A DNA stretch of 64,000 nt from UBA10649 sp965278945 (GCA_965278945.1 OZ257128.1:1054001-1118000); one strand, 5' to 3'. Positions 17,588 to 26,231 are shown, counted from the first letter of the stretch. Numbers and translations are program-made. The notes: generated by a model from the letters alone, not told the origin.

Positions 17588-18797
17588 CACCGACTCGCGC
17601 CTCGACGCGCCGGAGACGACCAAGAAGCCGCCGAGTCGGATCGCGCTACTGCTCAATCACCCACTGAGCACCTACTACCTGCTGCTCGGCGCGACCTTGC
17701 TGCTCTTGACTCTCGGCCTGATCATGGTGATGTCGGCGTCGAGCATCGAGAGCTTCCGAGTATTCGGGTCCGCCTACACGCTGGTGCAACGACAGGCAAT
17801 GTTCGCGGTTGCCGGCGTGGTTGCGATGCTCGTTGTTTCGCGCACATCTGTTCAGTTCTGGCGTGGATTCTCGTGGGCGCTCGTCGTCATCGCGTTCGTC
17901 CTGCTCGTCGCCGTGCTCGTCATCGGTCGTGAGGTGGCGGGCCAGCGCAACTGGATCGAGATCTTCGGGCCGTTCCGATTGCAGCCGTCCGAGTTCGCCA
18001 AGCTCGCCCTGGTCGTGTGGGGGGCGACGCTGCTCACCCGGAAGGGTCGGCACATCGACTCGTGGTCCAAGTTGCTCGTCCCACTTCTTCCGATCGCCGG
18101 TCTCATGATGATTCTCGTTCTCATGGAGGGCGACTTCGGAAACACGCTGATGCTCGCCGCGATCACCATGGGAATCCTGTTCGCGGCTGGCGCGCCGCTC
18201 CGTCTGTTCGCGATCCTCGGCAGCGCGCTCCTGGTGGGCGTCGTGCTCCTGACCGTCGCGGCGCCATACCGCATGGAGCGGTTCACATCCTGGCTTGATC
18301 CGGGAGCCGACCGCCTTGGCTTTGGATGGCAGGTGACGCAGGGGCAGTACGCACTGGGCACCGGCGGATTCTGGGGCGTGGGGCTCGGCGCGAGTCGGGA
18401 GAAGTGGGGCTCATTGCCTGCTGCCTCGACCGACTTCATCTTCCCGGTGATCGGCGAGGAACTCGGACTCATAGGCACCCTCACCGTCCTGGCATTGTTC
18501 GCCATCCTCATCTTCGCGATTTTCCGGCTGGCCATGCACACCGATGACCTCTTCGTCCGGCTTGCGTCGGTCGGCGTGGGCTCGTGGATCATGGTTCAGG
18601 CGGTGCTCAACATCGGCGCGGTCCTGGGCATCCTGCCGATCACCGGCGTGCCGCTGCCCTTGGTCTCCTACGGCGGATCGTCGTTGATTCCGACCCTCGT
18701 CGCGCTGGGCATGCTGATGGCCTTCGCGAAACAAGAACCCGGGGCGCGCAAGGCGATTCGCCGCAAGAGCACGGCTCAGGCCCTGCGCCGGCGTTGA
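17580..18797 (+). CDS. ftsW: Lipid II polymerase FtsW (SEDS family)
   Basis: 405-residue SEDS glycosyltransferase with about ten membrane helices and cytoplasmic tails at both ends. FtsW polymerises lipid II at the septum together with FtsI. Diagnostic stretches are NWIEIFGPFRLQPSEFAKL, FGWQVTQGQYALGTGGFWGVGLG, AASTDFIFPVIGEELGLIG and ITGVPLPLVSYGGSSLI. The C-terminal tail is basic (RKAIRRKSTAQALRRR). The ATG at 17580 overlaps the end of murD by eight bases. Confidence 0.95.
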   Translation: MSDTDSRLDAPETTKKPPSRIALLLNHPLSTYYLLLGATLLLLTLGLIMVMSASSIESFRVFGSAYTLVQRQAMFAVAGVVAMLVVSRTSVQFWRGFSWALVVIAFVLLVAVLVIGREVAGQRNWIEIFGPFRLQPSEFAKLALVVWGATLLTRKGRHIDSWSKLLVPLLPIAGLMMILVLMEGDFGNTLMLAAITMGILFAAGAPLRLFAILGSALLVGVVLLTVAAPYRMERFTSWLDPGADRLGFGWQVTQGQYALGTGGFWGVGLGASREKWGSLPAASTDFIFPVIGEELGLIGTLTVLALFAILIFAIFRLAMHTDDLFVRLASVGVGSWIMVQAVLNIGAVLGILPITGVPLPLVSYGGSSLIPTLVALGMLMAFAKQEPGARKAIRRKSTAQALRRR

Positions 18798-18802
18798 CGC
18801 GC

Positions 18803-19870
18803 ATGCGCGTCGTCCTCGCTGCGGGTGGCACCGGAGGCCACATCGAACCCGCGCTGAATCTTGCGGACGCGCTGCTCCGGGCGAAACCCGACACCGCGAT
18901 CATCGTCCTCGGCAGTGACCGAGGTCTCGAGACAACTCTCGTGCCCGCTCGCGGCTACGAACTCGTGACCGTGCCGAGCGTTCCCATGCCGCGCAGGCCT
19001 AGCGCGGACCTGCTGCGAGCCGGTCCGCGGATGCGCCAAGCCGTCCGACAGGCGACCGGGATCCTGCGCGACCTCGATGCCGACGTTGTCGTCGGATTCG
19101 GGGGATACGCGGCGGCGCCGGCGTACCTGGCAGCGCGTCGCACGCGGACCCCGCTCGTCATCCACGAGTCAAACTCGCGGGCCGGCATCGCGAACCGGCT
19201 TGGCGCGCGGTTCACGACGCATGTGTACGTGTCGTACTCCGGATCCTTGCCACGCAGCACTGTTCTTGCACCCCCACTGCGCCTGAGCATCTCGACGCTT
19301 GACCGGTCCGCGAAGCGCGACGAAGCGCTCAGCAGGTTCGGCCTGAGTGCTGAGCAGCCCGTACTGCTCGTTTTCGGTGGTTCGCAGGGCGCACGCAGCC
19401 TGAACTCCGCGGTCACCGACGCGCTGCCAGCTCTGCGCGAGCAGGGGATCCAGGTCTTGCACTCCTACGGGTCACGAAACGAGTCCAGCGTGACCGCCCA
19501 GGGCTACGTGGCGCTGCCGTTCATCGACCGGATGGATCTCGCGTACGCGGCAGCGGATATCGCCATGACGCGAGCCGGTGCCATGACCTGCGCCGAGCTC
19601 GCAGCGGTGGGACTGCCAGCGATCTACGTCCCCTTGCCGATCGGAAACGGCGAGCAGCGACGAAATGCGGAGCCGGTCGTATCGGCGGGCGGCGGATGGC
19701 TGATCGACGATGCCGCCCTCTCTGCGGAGTGGCTCACGCGCACGGCCACCGCGGTGCTGCACGATGGCAACACGCTGCGCGCCATGGGCGAGGCGGCGTA
19801 TCGGCATGGCGTCCGCGATGCCGATGAGCAGTTGGCGCGTGTCGTCATGCGCGTAGGAGGGGCAACGTGA
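18803..19870 (+). CDS. murG: Lipid II synthase MurG
   Basis: 355-residue GT28 glycosyltransferase at the inner membrane face, transferring GlcNAc to lipid I. The N-terminal acceptor domain begins MRVVLAAGGTGGHIEPALNLADAL. GFGGYAAAPAYLAAR, HESNSRAGIANRLGA and VFGGSQGARSLN are the conserved glycine-rich loops. The donor domain has MTRAGAMTCAELAAVGLPAIYVPLP. The start five bases after ftsW places the first glycine loop at the normal distance from the N-terminus. Confidence 0.95.
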   Translation: MRVVLAAGGTGGHIEPALNLADALLRAKPDTAIIVLGSDRGLETTLVPARGYELVTVPSVPMPRRPSADLLRAGPRMRQAVRQATGILRDLDADVVVGFGGYAAAPAYLAARRTRTPLVIHESNSRAGIANRLGARFTTHVYVSYSGSLPRSTVLAPPLRLSISTLDRSAKRDEALSRFGLSAEQPVLLVFGGSQGARSLNSAVTDALPALREQGIQVLHSYGSRNESSVTAQGYVALPFIDRMDLAYAAADIAMTRAGAMTCAELAAVGLPAIYVPLPIGNGEQRRNAEPVVSAGGGWLIDDAALSAEWLTRTATAVLHDGNTLRAMGEAAYRHGVRDADEQLARVVMRVGGAT

Positions 19871-21273
19871 CCGTCGAGGGGCCTGCGCGGCTTGGTCGAG
19901 TCCACATCGTGGGTATCGGCGGCGCGGGGATGTCCGGAATCGCGCGGATCATGGCCGCTCAGGGACTCGTTGTGTCCGGGTCCGACGCCAAGGACTCGCG
20001 ACGGCTGCAGGCCCTCCGCGCGATCGGCGTCGACGCGCGTGTGGGCCACGACCCGTCGATGGTGCCCGGGATCGACGCACTCGTATTCTCCACCGCCATC
20101 CCGGAGACGAACGCCGAGAGACAGGCCGCACGCGACCTGGGTATTCCCGAGCTGGGTCGCGCCCAGGCGCTTGCCGCGGTAATGGCCGGGAGCCGGGGAG
20201 TGGCCGTGTCGGGCACCCATGGCAAGACAACGACGACGTCGATGCTCACCGTTGCCCTGCAGCACTGCGGGGTCGACCCGTCCTTTGCGATCGGCAGCGA
20301 GCTGAATGAATCCGGCTCGAATGCGCACCTGGGAACTGGCGACATCTTCGTCGTCGAGGCCGACGAGAGCGATGGGGCCTTCCTCGTCCTGGCACCGGTT
20401 GCCGGGATCGTCACCAATGTCGAGGCAGATCACCTCGACCACTGGGGGACGTTCGAGGCGATCGAGGATGGCTTCTTGGAGTTCGCGGTCGGAGTGCGCG
20501 ATCGCGATGGATTCGTCGTCGTCTGCATCGATGACCTCGGTGGCGCGCGGCTGGCCTTTCGGGCAAGGGAGCTCGGCGTCGACGTGCGGACCTACGGCGA
20601 GGCACATCAGGCGGACTATCGACTGGCCGATCCAGGACGCCGTGGGATCGGTTGGACCTTCGACACCGTCCACAACGGAGTTCGACTCGGCGAGATCAGC
20701 CTGCAGGTTCCCGGCCGACACAACGCACTCAACGCCATGGCGGCATTCGTCGCCGGACTGGGCTTGGACTTCCCGGCGGCCGACCTTCGGGCCGGCCTCG
20801 AGGCGTTCACGGGCACTCGGCGGCGGTTCGACTTCAAGGGTCAGGTCGACGGCATCCGGGTGTTCGACGACTACGCCCACCACCCGACCGAGATCGAGGC
20901 CACGCTTCGAGCTGCGCGCGATGTCGTGGGCGACGGTCGGCTGATCGTCGCCTTCCAAGCGCACCACTACTACCGGACGGCGTTGTTCAGCGAGGAGTTC
21001 GGCACGGCACTGGGCCTCGCCGACGATGTGGTGGTGCTCGAGGTCTTCGCCCCTGGCGAGACGCCCATTCCCGGAGCAAGCGGCCAGACGATGGCGGCGA
21101 ACGTGCCGCTTGCACCCGAGCACGTGGTCTTCGAGCCGTCGTGGTCTGCGGTCGCCGGCCACCTGGCCGATCGAGCGCGGGCGGGCGACATCATCATGAC
21201 TCTCGGCGCCGGTGACATCGGCATGATCGGCGTCGAGGTTCTCGACGTCCTGCGGACAAGGCAGACGGTGTGA
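19867..21273 (+). CDS. murC: UDP-MurNAc:L-alanine ligase MurC
   Basis: 468-residue ligase that adds L-Ala to UDP-MurNAc, the first peptide step. The UDP-binding domain has HIVGIGGAGMSGIARIMAAQG; the ATP loop is VSGTHGKTTTTSMLTVAL (near residue 116). EADESDGAFLVLAPVAGIVTNVEADHLDHW and VFDDYAHHPTEIEATLRAAR are the further family motifs. The GTG start overlaps murG by four bases. With murD, E and F, all four Mur ligases are in this cluster. Confidence 0.96.
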   Translation: MTVEGPARLGRVHIVGIGGAGMSGIARIMAAQGLVVSGSDAKDSRRLQALRAIGVDARVGHDPSMVPGIDALVFSTAIPETNAERQAARDLGIPELGRAQALAAVMAGSRGVAVSGTHGKTTTTSMLTVALQHCGVDPSFAIGSELNESGSNAHLGTGDIFVVEADESDGAFLVLAPVAGIVTNVEADHLDHWGTFEAIEDGFLEFAVGVRDRDGFVVVCIDDLGGARLAFRARELGVDVRTYGEAHQADYRLADPGRRGIGWTFDTVHNGVRLGEISLQVPGRHNALNAMAAFVAGLGLDFPAADLRAGLEAFTGTRRRFDFKGQVDGIRVFDDYAHHPTEIEATLRAARDVVGDGRLIVAFQAHHYYRTALFSEEFGTALGLADDVVVLEVFAPGETPIPGASGQTMAANVPLAPEHVVFEPSWSAVAGHLADRARAGDIIMTLGAGDIGMIGVEVLDVLRTRQTV

Positions 21274-21986
21274 GCGCGCCGACCATCGATGACCGGCGCG
21301 TGCGCGTCGATCTCGGCGACCGATCCCTGCACCGCCGACGCCGCATTCGCGCGCTTGTCCTCGTCCTTGCCGGCCTGCTCCTCGCAGGAGTGGTCTGGGC
21401 GGTGTTCTTCTCGTCGCTGCTCGCCGTGAAGTCGGTGCGCGTCGTGGGAGCCGAGGGCGTGCAGGCCGATCAGGTCATTGCCGCAGCACAGGTATCCGTG
21501 GGGACTCCGCTCGTTCGCCTGGACACCGCGCAGGCGCAGGCCGGCGTGCTGGCGCTGCCGTGGGTGTCGGGAGTCGAAGTGCGGCGGGGCTGGCCCAACG
21601 AGGTCGTGCTCGCCGTCACGACGCGCGTGCCGATTGCCGCCCTGGCCGGATCGAACCAGGTGGTCGATGCGGCCGGGGCGACCTTCGATGTCCTGGGCGT
21701 GCCGCCAGCATCCTTGCCGTCGGTCTCGGCGAAGGGGGTCGGCCTGGAGACGGCGATGGCCGTTCTCGCCGCCCTGCCCGCCGATCTTGCCGCGAGGGTG
21801 GTTTCGGTCACGGCGTCCACTCGGGACGACGTGGGCCTGGTCCTGCGCTCGGGTGCCCAGGTTCGGTGGGGGAGTTCGGAGCAGGCGGAATTCAAGGCTG
21901 AGGTGCTCAGGGCCCTGTTGCGGAACAAGCGCGAGGTGTACGACGTGACCGCGCCCGAACTGCCCACCACGTTCAAGGGGAGTTGA
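21270..21986 (+). CDS. ftsQ: Cell division protein FtsQ
   Basis: 238-residue bitopic division protein. A short basic cytoplasmic N-terminus (RRRRIRALVL) precedes one membrane helix (about residues 27-50) and the POTRA domain (about 53-125, with VKSVRVVGAEGVQADQVIAAA and LPWVSGVEVRRGWPNEVVLAV), then the FtsQ/DivIB beta domain. It links FtsW/FtsI to FtsL/FtsB. The GTG start overlaps murC by four bases. A 186-base gap with repeats and a hairpin separates it from ftsZ. Confidence 0.93.
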   Translation: MSAPTIDDRRVRVDLGDRSLHRRRRIRALVLVLAGLLLAGVVWAVFFSSLLAVKSVRVVGAEGVQADQVIAAAQVSVGTPLVRLDTAQAQAGVLALPWVSGVEVRRGWPNEVVLAVTTRVPIAALAGSNQVVDAAGATFDVLGVPPASLPSVSAKGVGLETAMAVLAALPADLAARVVSVTASTRDDVGLVLRSGAQVRWGSSEQAEFKAEVLRALLRNKREVYDVTAPELPTTFKGS

Positions 21987-21989
21987 GGG

Positions 21990-22010
21990 GTCTCAACCAG
22001 CAGTTGAGAC
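21990..22010. repeat. Inverted repeat after ftsQ
   Basis: GTCTCAAC at 21990-21997 and GTTGAGAC at 22003-22010 form a perfect 8-bp stem with a five-base loop, three bases after the ftsQ stop. There is no T-run behind it. It could weaken read-through from the upstream mur genes or serve as a protein site in the ftsZ promoter region. Confidence 0.5.
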
Positions 22011-22095
22011 TCTAATCCCATCCTCACCTTGCGTAACAGGGGTGAATGCGCCTACTCTCCCGCCGGTTACGGACCGGACAGATTCTCAGTCTCCG

Positions 22096-22108
22096 GTTGA
22101 GGTTGAGG
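22096..22108 (+). promoter_or_regulatory. Tandem GTTGAGG repeats upstream of ftsZ
   Basis: Two GTTGAGG units overlap with a six-base step at 22096-22108, and further copies of GTTGAG lie at 21982-21988 and 22003-22008. A possible weak promoter, TTGCGT (22029-22034) with TACTCT (22053-22058), lies between them. The clustering in front of ftsZ, the most tightly regulated gene of the cluster, suggests a binding site, but no regulator can be named. Confidence 0.35.
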
Positions 22109-22172
22109 GTTTGTGACCATGAGACGGTCGATGGGAATCCAGCCCGCGACATCGGATGAGAGGACGGCGGCC

Positions 22173-23288
22173 GTGGCGGCTCCGCAGAACTACTTGGCAG
22201 TTATCAAGGTTGTCGGCATCGGCGGTGGCGGCGTCAACGCCGTGAACCGCATGATCGAGGTCGGCCTCAGGGGTGTCGAGTTCATCGCCATCAACACCGA
22301 TGCGCAGGCGCTGCTCATGAGCGACGCCGACGTGAAGCTCGACATCGGTCGTGAGCTGACCCGAGGGCTCGGCGCAGGCGCCAACCCCGAGGTCGGCAAG
22401 AAGGCGGCCGACGATCACCTCGAGGAGATCGAGGAGGTACTCAAGGGCGCCGACATGGTCTTCGTCACGGCGGGCGAGGGTGGTGGCACCGGCACCGGTG
22501 GCGCACCTGTGGTCGCCCGCGTCGCGCGGTCGCTGGGCGCGCTGACCATCGGCGTCGTCACCCGACCGTTCGGCTTCGAGGGTCGCCGTCGTCAGGCCCA
22601 GGCCGACGCCGGCGTCGACGCCCTGCGCGCCGAGGTCGACACGTTGATCGTCATCCCCAACGACCGACTCCTGTCGCTGGCGGACCGCAACATCAGCGTC
22701 ATCGATGCCTTCCGTCAGGCCGACCACGTACTGCTGCAAGGCGTGTCCGGCATCACCGATCTCATCACGACCCCGGGCCTGATCAACCTCGACTTCGCCG
22801 ACGTGAAGTCCGTCATGCACTCCGCTGGCTCGGCACTCATGGGTATCGGCTCGGCTCGTGGCGAGGACCGTGCGGTGGAGGCCGCCGAGAAGGCGATCTC
22901 CAGCCCGCTGCTCGAAGCCGGCATCGACGGGGCGCACGGAGTCCTGCTGTCGATCTCCGGCGGAAGTGACCTCGGCCTGTTCGAGATCAACGAGGCCGCT
23001 CGTCTCGTCAGCGATGCCGCTCACCCCGATGCGAACATCATCTTCGGCGCGGTCATCGACGACACCCTCGGCGACGAGGTGCGCGTCACTGTCATCGCCG
23101 CAGGCTTCGACGGTGGCGAGCCGCCGACCCGTCGCGGCGCCGGTACCACTGCTCGGCTGCGCGAGGAAGGGTCGACGGGAGAGGTTCCCGCGATCGTCGC
23201 ACCGAGTGCTCGGCAGCTTCAGCAGCCGCGAACGATCGTGTTCGAGGACTCCGACGATGATCTCGACATCCCGGACTTCCTGAAGTAG
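22173..23288 (+). CDS. ftsZ: Cell division GTPase FtsZ
   Basis: 371-residue tubulin homologue that forms the division ring. The family start AAPQNYLAVIKVVGIGGGGVNAVNRMI leads into the GTP-binding tubulin signature GEGGGTGTGGAPVVARVARSLGALTIGVVTRPF. The T7 loop with NLDFADVKSVM carries the catalytic Asp. The C-terminus is the actinobacterial tail DDDLDIPDFLK, which binds partners such as FtsW and SepF; the linker before it is only about 45 residues. GAGAGGA eight bases upstream favours the GTG at 22173; ATGs at 22113, 22119 and 22131 would add up to 20 unconserved residues. No ftsA is present. Confidence 0.97.
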   Translation: MAAPQNYLAVIKVVGIGGGGVNAVNRMIEVGLRGVEFIAINTDAQALLMSDADVKLDIGRELTRGLGAGANPEVGKKAADDHLEEIEEVLKGADMVFVTAGEGGGTGTGGAPVVARVARSLGALTIGVVTRPFGFEGRRRQAQADAGVDALRAEVDTLIVIPNDRLLSLADRNISVIDAFRQADHVLLQGVSGITDLITTPGLINLDFADVKSVMHSAGSALMGIGSARGEDRAVEAAEKAISSPLLEAGIDGAHGVLLSISGGSDLGLFEINEAARLVSDAAHPDANIIFGAVIDDTLGDEVRVTVIAAGFDGGEPPTRRGAGTTARLREEGSTGEVPAIVAPSARQLQQPRTIVFEDSDDDLDIPDFLK

Positions 23289-23305
23289 TCCACTCCCGAG
23301 TTCAC

Positions 23306-24079
23306 ATGTTTCCCCTTGCCATAGGGAGCGTTGCTCCTGCGGCACCTGGTGGCCGTCCAGTCATATGGGCGGCCACTGGTCGTTCCGGCGGAACGAGTGC
23401 ACCGCCGTACGAATCGCTGAACCTCGCCACGCATGTGGGCGATGATCCGATCAGCGTCGACATGAACCGGGGACGAGTCCTGCGCCTCCTGGGACTGGCC
23501 GAGACCGATATGGCCGTGATGAACGCGGTGCACGGCGCCGACGTCGAGGTCGTCGGAAGTCCGGGCACGTACGCGGGAGTTGACTGCCTGGTCACGCAGC
23601 AGCCCGGCCTTGCGCTGCTGGCCCTCGGCGCAGACTGCGTGCCGCTGGCCCTGATCGGCGCGGACGGCGTGACGATTGCGGCCGTCCACTGCGGCTGGCG
23701 TGGCCTTGCAGCCGATGTCGTCGGCTCCGCCGTTGCTGCGTTCGGCGACCTCGGCACCGGTGTCAGGGCGGCGATCCTCGGGCCGTCGATCTGCGGCACG
23801 TGCTACCCCGTTCCCGAATCGCGCAGTGTCGAGGTCGCCGCGCGCGTGTCGCAGCGGGTTGCCGGCGCCGCCCTCATTCGCACGCCTGATGGCCAACCGG
23901 GCATCGACGTGCGCGAGGGCCTGCGCGTCCGACTGGTCGAGCTGGGCGTCGCGCCCTCGGCGATCACAAGTGCCGGAGGCTGCACAGCGCAGGACCCTGA
24001 CCTGTTCTCCTTCCGTCGAGACAACGTCACGGGTCGGCAGGGCATCGCGGTCTGCTCAACCGCGATGATGGACGCGTGA
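23306..24079 (+). CDS. pgeF: Peptidoglycan editing factor PgeF / laccase-domain purine phosphorylase
   Basis: 257-residue YfiH/LACC1 family protein. The metal-site residues typical of the family are visible: His in MNAVHGADV, Cys in LGADCVPLAL and His in AAVHCGWRGLAADV. Family members act on purine nucleosides, and PgeF in Escherichia coli keeps L-Ser out of the muropeptide stem. Being directly behind ftsZ is the usual actinobacterial position and fits a cell-wall role, although which activity matters here is inferred. The stop overlaps the start of the next gene by four bases. Confidence 0.88.
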   Translation: MFPLAIGSVAPAAPGGRPVIWAATGRSGGTSAPPYESLNLATHVGDDPISVDMNRGRVLRLLGLAETDMAVMNAVHGADVEVVGSPGTYAGVDCLVTQQPGLALLALGADCVPLALIGADGVTIAAVHCGWRGLAADVVGSAVAAFGDLGTGVRAAILGPSICGTCYPVPESRSVEVAARVSQRVAGAALIRTPDGQPGIDVREGLRVRLVELGVAPSAITSAGGCTAQDPDLFSFRRDNVTGRQGIAVCSTAMMDA

Positions 24080-24780
24080 ACGAGGAGCGCACCGCAGAGA
24101 TCGCGAGCGGGCTAGCCAGTACTACGGCACGAATCCGCGATGCGGTCACAGTGGCCGGGCGGACCGACACGGTGGATCTCGTGGTGGTGACCAAGACCTT
24201 TCCGCCCTCCGACCTTGCGATCCTGGCCAGCCTTGGTGTCGCCGATGTGGCCGAGAATCGCGATCAGGAGGCGCGCGGCAAGCGGGAGGCGCTTGCGGGC
24301 GGCGCGGCGATTCGCTGGCACATGATCGGCCGGGTGCAGCGCAACAAGGCCGCGTCGGTGGCCGGGTGGGCAGACACGGTGGACTCGCTGGATCGAATCG
24401 AGATCGTGGCCCCGCTGGGCACGGCAGCACTGGCTCTCGGGCGTCGGATCGAGGTCCTCGTCCAGGTCGCCCTCGACCCGGTTGAGCGCGAAGGCCGGGG
24501 CGGAATCGACCCGAGCCGGGTGCTCGACCTGGCCGAGGCCATCGGGGCGCAGCCGGCCCTGGTGCTGCGCGGGGTCATGGGAATCGCGCCGTATCCGGGC
24601 GATCCGGGCGAGGCATTCGCCCGTCTCGCGAACGTCGCTTCCGGGCTGCGCGAGGACTTCCCCGAGGCGACCTGCATCTCCGCGGGGATGAGTGGGGACC
24701 TCGAGATCGCCGTCGCCCATGGGGCGACACAGGTGCGCGTAGGGGGCGCGATACTCGGCCAGAGGACCCGCGTGCAGTAA
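24076..24780 (+). CDS. YggS/PLPBP family pyridoxal-phosphate homeostasis protein
   Basis: 234-residue PLP-binding TIM-barrel protein (YggS/PROSC family), non-catalytic and involved in B6 and amino-acid balance. The PLP lysine is in VVVTKTFPPSDL (near residue 38). WHMIGRVQRNKAASV corresponds to the conserved WHFIGxLQxNK motif, and the phosphate-binding end is SAGMSGDLEIAVAHGATQVRVGGAILG. It overlaps pgeF by four bases; this pgeF-yggS-sepF order is conserved in actinobacteria. Confidence 0.9.
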   Translation: MNEERTAEIASGLASTTARIRDAVTVAGRTDTVDLVVVTKTFPPSDLAILASLGVADVAENRDQEARGKREALAGGAAIRWHMIGRVQRNKAASVAGWADTVDSLDRIEIVAPLGTAALALGRRIEVLVQVALDPVEREGRGGIDPSRVLDLAEAIGAQPALVLRGVMGIAPYPGDPGEAFARLANVASGLREDFPEATCISAGMSGDLEIAVAHGATQVRVGGAILGQRTRVQ

Positions 24781-24801
24781 CGTCCTTTGTGGGAACGTCC
24801 G

Positions 24802-24807
24802 TAGAGT
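24802..24807 (+). promoter_or_regulatory. -10 box of a sepF promoter
   Basis: TAGAGT at 24802-24807, 31 bases before the sepF ATG. The start site would fall near 24814, giving a leader of about 25 bases that holds the GGGAGGA ribosome site. It would let sepF, yggT and divIVA be transcribed apart from ftsZ. Confidence 0.4.
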
Positions 24808-24838
24808 GGACGACCTGCCCACGGGAGGACGACAGGCA

Positions 24839-25414
24839 ATGGCTGGCGCAATGCGCAAGATGGCCGTATACCTCGGCCTCGTCGAGGACCACGGAGACGA
24901 GGCCTACGACGAGCACGAGGACTACGAGAACGCCCGGCGCGGGACTCGTGACAGCCGCGCGCAGAACCGTGGCTACGACGAGCGCTACGACGAGCGTCAA
25001 GACGACCGCTACAGCAGTCGAAGCGTCCGCCCGATTCCGGACACCCGCGCGGTGCGTACCTTCCGCAGCGATGCGGCAGCGCCGAGTCGCCCGACATCGG
25101 CTCCGCTCGCCGATCGACGACCGCCCATGGCGGACATCACTCGGATCGAGACGGTTCACCCGCGTAGCTACAACGATGCGCGACGTATCGGCGAGGACTA
25201 CCGCGACGGCGTGCCGGTGATCATGAACCTGTCCGAACTCGATGACCAGGATGCGAAGCGGATCATCGACTTCGCCGCCGGTCTCGTCTTCGGGCAGCGC
25301 GGGTCGATCGAGCGCATCACGAACAAGGTCTTCCTGCTCTCGCCCGTCAACGTCGATGTCGGCGACGAGGCGCGAGCACAAATAGCCAAGGACGGCTTCT
25401 TCAACCAGAGCTAG
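24839..25414 (+). CDS. sepF: Cell division protein SepF
   Basis: 191-residue FtsZ-membrane tether. The N-terminal amphipathic helix MAGAMRKMAVYLGLVED would insert in the membrane. A variable Asp/Arg/Tyr-rich linker (about residues 18-90, with YDERYDERQDDRY) leads to the conserved SepF core, which binds the FtsZ tail: RRIGEDYRDGVPVIMNLSELDDQDAKRIIDFAAGLVFGQRGSIERI. In actinobacteria that lack FtsA, SepF is the main membrane anchor of the Z ring. GGGAGGA precedes the ATG at 24839; an earlier in-frame GTG would overlap the -10 box. Confidence 0.94.
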   Translation: MAGAMRKMAVYLGLVEDHGDEAYDEHEDYENARRGTRDSRAQNRGYDERYDERQDDRYSSRSVRPIPDTRAVRTFRSDAAAPSRPTSAPLADRRPPMADITRIETVHPRSYNDARRIGEDYRDGVPVIMNLSELDDQDAKRIIDFAAGLVFGQRGSIERITNKVFLLSPVNVDVGDEARAQIAKDGFFNQS

Positions 25415-25417
25415 TCA

Positions 25418-25445
25418 GTGCAGCGGCCGTGATGCCGCACTGCAC
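25418..25445. repeat. Bulged stem-loop between sepF and yggT
   Basis: GTGCAG (25418-25423) pairs with CTGCAC (25440-25445), and CGGC (25424-25427) with GCCG (25434-25437), leaving a two-base CA bulge and a six-base loop. It begins three bases after the sepF stop and has no T-run. It may be a processing or attenuation element within the operon. Confidence 0.4.
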
Positions 25446-25464
25446 GTGAGCAGGGGAGTGTGCG

Positions 25465-25749
25465 ATGGCTGCCGTCGGGCAGGCTCTGGCGACGGCGCTA
25501 TGGCTGTACTGGCTGATCATGATCGGCCGTCTCGTCTTCGACTTCGTTCAGGTCTTCGCACGTACGTGGAAGCCGAGCGGCTTCCTGCTCCTGGTGGCCG
25601 AGGCGATCTACACCATCACCGACCCGCCCCTGCGCCTTCTTCGTCGAGTGATCCCGCCGATCCGGATCGGCAGCGTGCAGTTCGACCTCGCCTTCCTGAT
25701 CGTTCTCATCGGATTGCAGATCCTCATCAATCTCGCACTCATGCTCTGA
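25465..25749 (+). CDS. YggT family membrane protein
   Basis: 94-residue membrane protein with two hydrophobic helices (about residues 10-30 and 70-92) joined by a loop containing ADPPLRLLRRVIPPIRIGSVQFDLA-like residues typical of YggT. Family members lie between sepF and divIVA in many Gram-positives and are linked to division or osmotic tolerance without a defined activity. AGGGGAG forms the ribosome site. It is 29 bases before divIVA. Confidence 0.87.
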   Translation: MAAVGQALATALWLYWLIMIGRLVFDFVQVFARTWKPSGFLLLVAEAIYTITDPPLRLLRRVIPPIRIGSVQFDLAFLIVLIGLQILINLALML

Positions 25750-25778
25750 CCTGATCGCACCGCGAAGGGACGACCGCC

Positions 25779-26225
25779 ATGCCATTGACCGCCGCCGAAG
25801 TCCGCGGGACGAAGTTCTCCACAACGCGCCTGCGGGCGGGCTACGACATGGACGAGGTCGACGCGTTCCTCGACATCATCGAGGCCGACGTGTCGCAGTA
25901 CGCGGATGAGTTGCAGAGGTCTCGCGATGCCGAGGCGGTGCTGAGAACCCAGTGCGACCAGATCCAGGCGCGGCTCACCGCGACGGAGGAGCGCTTGGTC
26001 GAAGCCCAGCAGAAGGCGGTCTCGGCAGTCGTGATTCACGCGGTCCCCGAGCCTGCCGACGTTTCCGAGATCGTGGCCGGAAATCCCGAGGCCGAGTCCG
26101 TGATCGCCATTGCGCAGCGCACGGCAGACGAGATCGTCAGGTTTGCCGAGTCGCGTGCAGAGGGCATCAGGTCGAGCGTGCGGACGATGCTGACCGATCA
26201 GCTCGGACGCGTCGACAAGGCCTGA
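25779..26225 (+). CDS. divIVA: DivIVA/Wag31-domain protein, short form
   Basis: 148-residue coiled-coil protein. The conserved DivIVA N-terminus is present: MPLTAAEVRGTKFSTTRLRAGYDMDEVDAFLDIIEADV, which in this family recognises curved membrane. A coiled coil (about 40-85) follows, then a linker with VPEPADVSEIV and a second helix (about 100-148). Wag31/DivIVA of well-studied actinobacteria that direct polar growth is considerably longer, so this may be a reduced version or a paralogue acting at the septum. It ends six bases before the stop of the convergent ileS. Confidence 0.88.
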   Translation: MPLTAAEVRGTKFSTTRLRAGYDMDEVDAFLDIIEADVSQYADELQRSRDAEAVLRTQCDQIQARLTATEERLVEAQQKAVSAVVIHAVPEPADVSEIVAGNPEAESVIAIAQRTADEIVRFAESRAEGIRSSVRTMLTDQLGRVDKA

Positions 26226-26231
26226 CCTGGC

